Shown here: piece by piece, positions 13,271 to 14,105 of the stretch
Numbering within the stretch: position 1 is the first letter of the stretch
Layout of the letters: each line of letters opens with the position of its first letter
From: JABCPE02 sp963520725
GTDB lineage: Bacteria; Bacteroidota; Bacteroidia; Flavobacteriales; Weeksellaceae
Assembly (NCBI GenBank): GCA_963520725.1
Contig: CAUQSG010000041.1
Location: 1-14,105, forward strand
Reading direction: 5' to 3'
DNA: 14,105 nucleotides
Position numbers and translations under genes: made by a program
The notes under the pieces: generated by a model
Database searches by the model: none
What the model was told of the DNA's origin: nothing
What the model saw: the letters and a program-made list of their open reading frames with translations, nothing else

Positions 13271-14105
13271 ATGAAAGTTCATTTTATCGCCATAGGAGGG
13301 AGTGCCATGCACAATCTTGCTATCGCACTGAAAAATAAAGGTTTTGAGGTTACAGGTTCTGATGATGCCATCTTTGAACCCTCAAAAACACGATTGGAGC
13401 AGAAAGGCATTCTTCCAAAGGAATTTGGCTGGTTTCCAGAGAAAATCACAGCGGATATAGATGCTGTAATTTTGGGAATGCACGCCCATGCGGACAATTC
13501 AGAACTGGCAAGAGCCAAAGAATTAGGATTAAAAATCTATTCGTATCCAGAATTTCTCTATCAGCAGAGCAAGGAAAAAACCAGAGTGGTAATTGCTGGT
13601 TCGCATGGGAAAACGACCATCACTTCTATGATTCTGCATGTGCTGAATTTTCACAATAAGGAAATAGACTACATGGTGGGCGCCCAGCTGGAAGGATTTG
13701 ACTGCATGGTGAAAATTACCGAGGATACAGACTTTATGATTTTGGAGGGTGATGAGTATCTTTCTTCTGCTGATGACAGACAGCCTAAATTCCTGCATTA
13801 TCACCCAAATATCGCCCTAATCAGCGGCATTGCATGGGATCATATCAATGTTTTTAAGACTTTTGATGATTATTTAGAGCAGTTCAGAAAATTTACTGAA
13901 AGCATCACTTCTGGCGGAGTTTTAGTGTATAATGAGGAAGATGAAGAAGTGGTAAAAATAGTAGAAAACAGCCAGAAATATTTCCGAAAACTGCCTTACA
14001 AAACGCCTGAATACAGTATTCGCGAAGGGAAAGTTTATCTAAAAACAAGTATGGGCGAAATTCCGCTTTCTGTTTTTGGAAAACATAATTTGCTCAATAT
14101 GGAAG
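13271..14105 (+). CDS. mpl: Mpl murein peptide ligase, N-terminal 278 residues (cut by window edge)
   Basis: Mpl is a recycling ligase of the Mur family. It joins L-Ala-gamma-D-Glu-meso-diaminopimelate, recovered from old wall, to UDP-N-acetylmuramate using ATP in the cytoplasm. The sequence begins with the Rossmann-like MKVHFIAIGGSAMHNLAIAL. The P-loop AGSHGKTTITSM is at 109-120, with the ATP-binding Lys114. EGDEY (159-163), the run ADDRQPKFLHYHPN and ISGIAWDHINVF (184-195) follow. The GDEY and KFLHY blocks separate Mpl from MurC. The frame stays open to the window end, and the third (C-terminal) Mur domain lies beyond it. ATG 13271 is 9 bp after the acyltransferase stop, so the two genes are an operon. 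The purine-rich AAAGAAAAAT before the ATG is not a classical Shine-Dalgarno site. Confidence 0.93.
   Translation, partial: MKVHFIAIGGSAMHNLAIALKNKGFEVTGSDDAIFEPSKTRLEQKGILPKEFGWFPEKITADIDAVILGMHAHADNSELARAKELGLKIYSYPEFLYQQSKEKTRVVIAGSHGKTTITSMILHVLNFHNKEIDYMVGAQLEGFDCMVKITEDTDFMILEGDEYLSSADDRQPKFLHYHPNIALISGIAWDHINVFKTFDDYLEQFRKFTESITSGGVLVYNEEDEEVVKIVENSQKYFRKLPYKTPEYSIREGKVYLKTSMGEIPLSVFGKHNLLNME

Noticed and set aside
13529..13804. 91-codon minus-strand frame in mpl
   Set aside because: It is antisense to the conserved Mpl P-loop and GDEY motifs, so it is a shadow.

Overview
The window looks like a chromosomal segment of a flavobacterium in the Chryseobacterium/Riemerella/Bergeyella group (Weeksellaceae-like, phylum Bacteroidota). 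The reasons are AT-rich DNA, many promoter-like TTG-N18..23-TAnnTTTG pairs and few Shine-Dalgarno sites. Family-typical proteins also support this: a lipoprotein-type TamL, an OmpA porin with an Asp/Asn-rich linker, NhaA, an RSH enzyme with an RMRD motif, and Mpl. The genus assignment is an inference from protein style. No phage, IS, CRISPR, tRNA or rRNA is visible.

Layout. 1-159 (-) is the start of ychF, the ribosome-associated ATPase. 316-831 (+) is a very AT-rich orphan lipoprotein, separated by a bidirectional terminator from tamL (905-3496, -), the Omp85-family lipoprotein. tamL and a TrmH/SpoU RNA methyltransferase (3482-4207, +) diverge with overlapping 5' ends. A 253-bp gap carries a paired palindrome and a promoter, and leads to ompA (4461-5774, +). 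After a strong terminator comes a small membrane gene that is broken or recoded in two frames (5825-6342). rlmH (6384-6857, -) and a YihY/BrkB-family membrane protein (6897-7844, +) diverge from nearly mirror-image promoters. yihY converges on nhaA (7909-9063, -). A second lipoprotein (9183-9812, +) converges on the bifunctional (p)ppGpp synthetase/hydrolase gene (9843-12041, -). Then come a 77-aa unknown (12146-12379, +), a PlsC-like acyltransferase (12440-13261, +) and, 9 bp later, mpl (13271 to the window end, +).

How the genes fit together. Most gene products act on the cell envelope (TamL, OmpA, YihY, NhaA, PlsC-like, Mpl, two lipoproteins) or on ribosome and translation physiology (YchF, TrmH, RlmH, RSH). 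Orientation switches at almost every gene, so most are single-gene transcription units; plsC-like/mpl is the only clear operon. I see no obviously new multi-gene system. The points most worth a second look are the overlapping divergent starts at tamL/trmH, the mirrored promoter pair at rlmH/yihY, the 20-bp-phased palindromes before ompA, the gene at 5825-6342 with a U UUU UUA slippery site and an ATGA overlap, and the atypical catalytic motifs of the acyltransferase.
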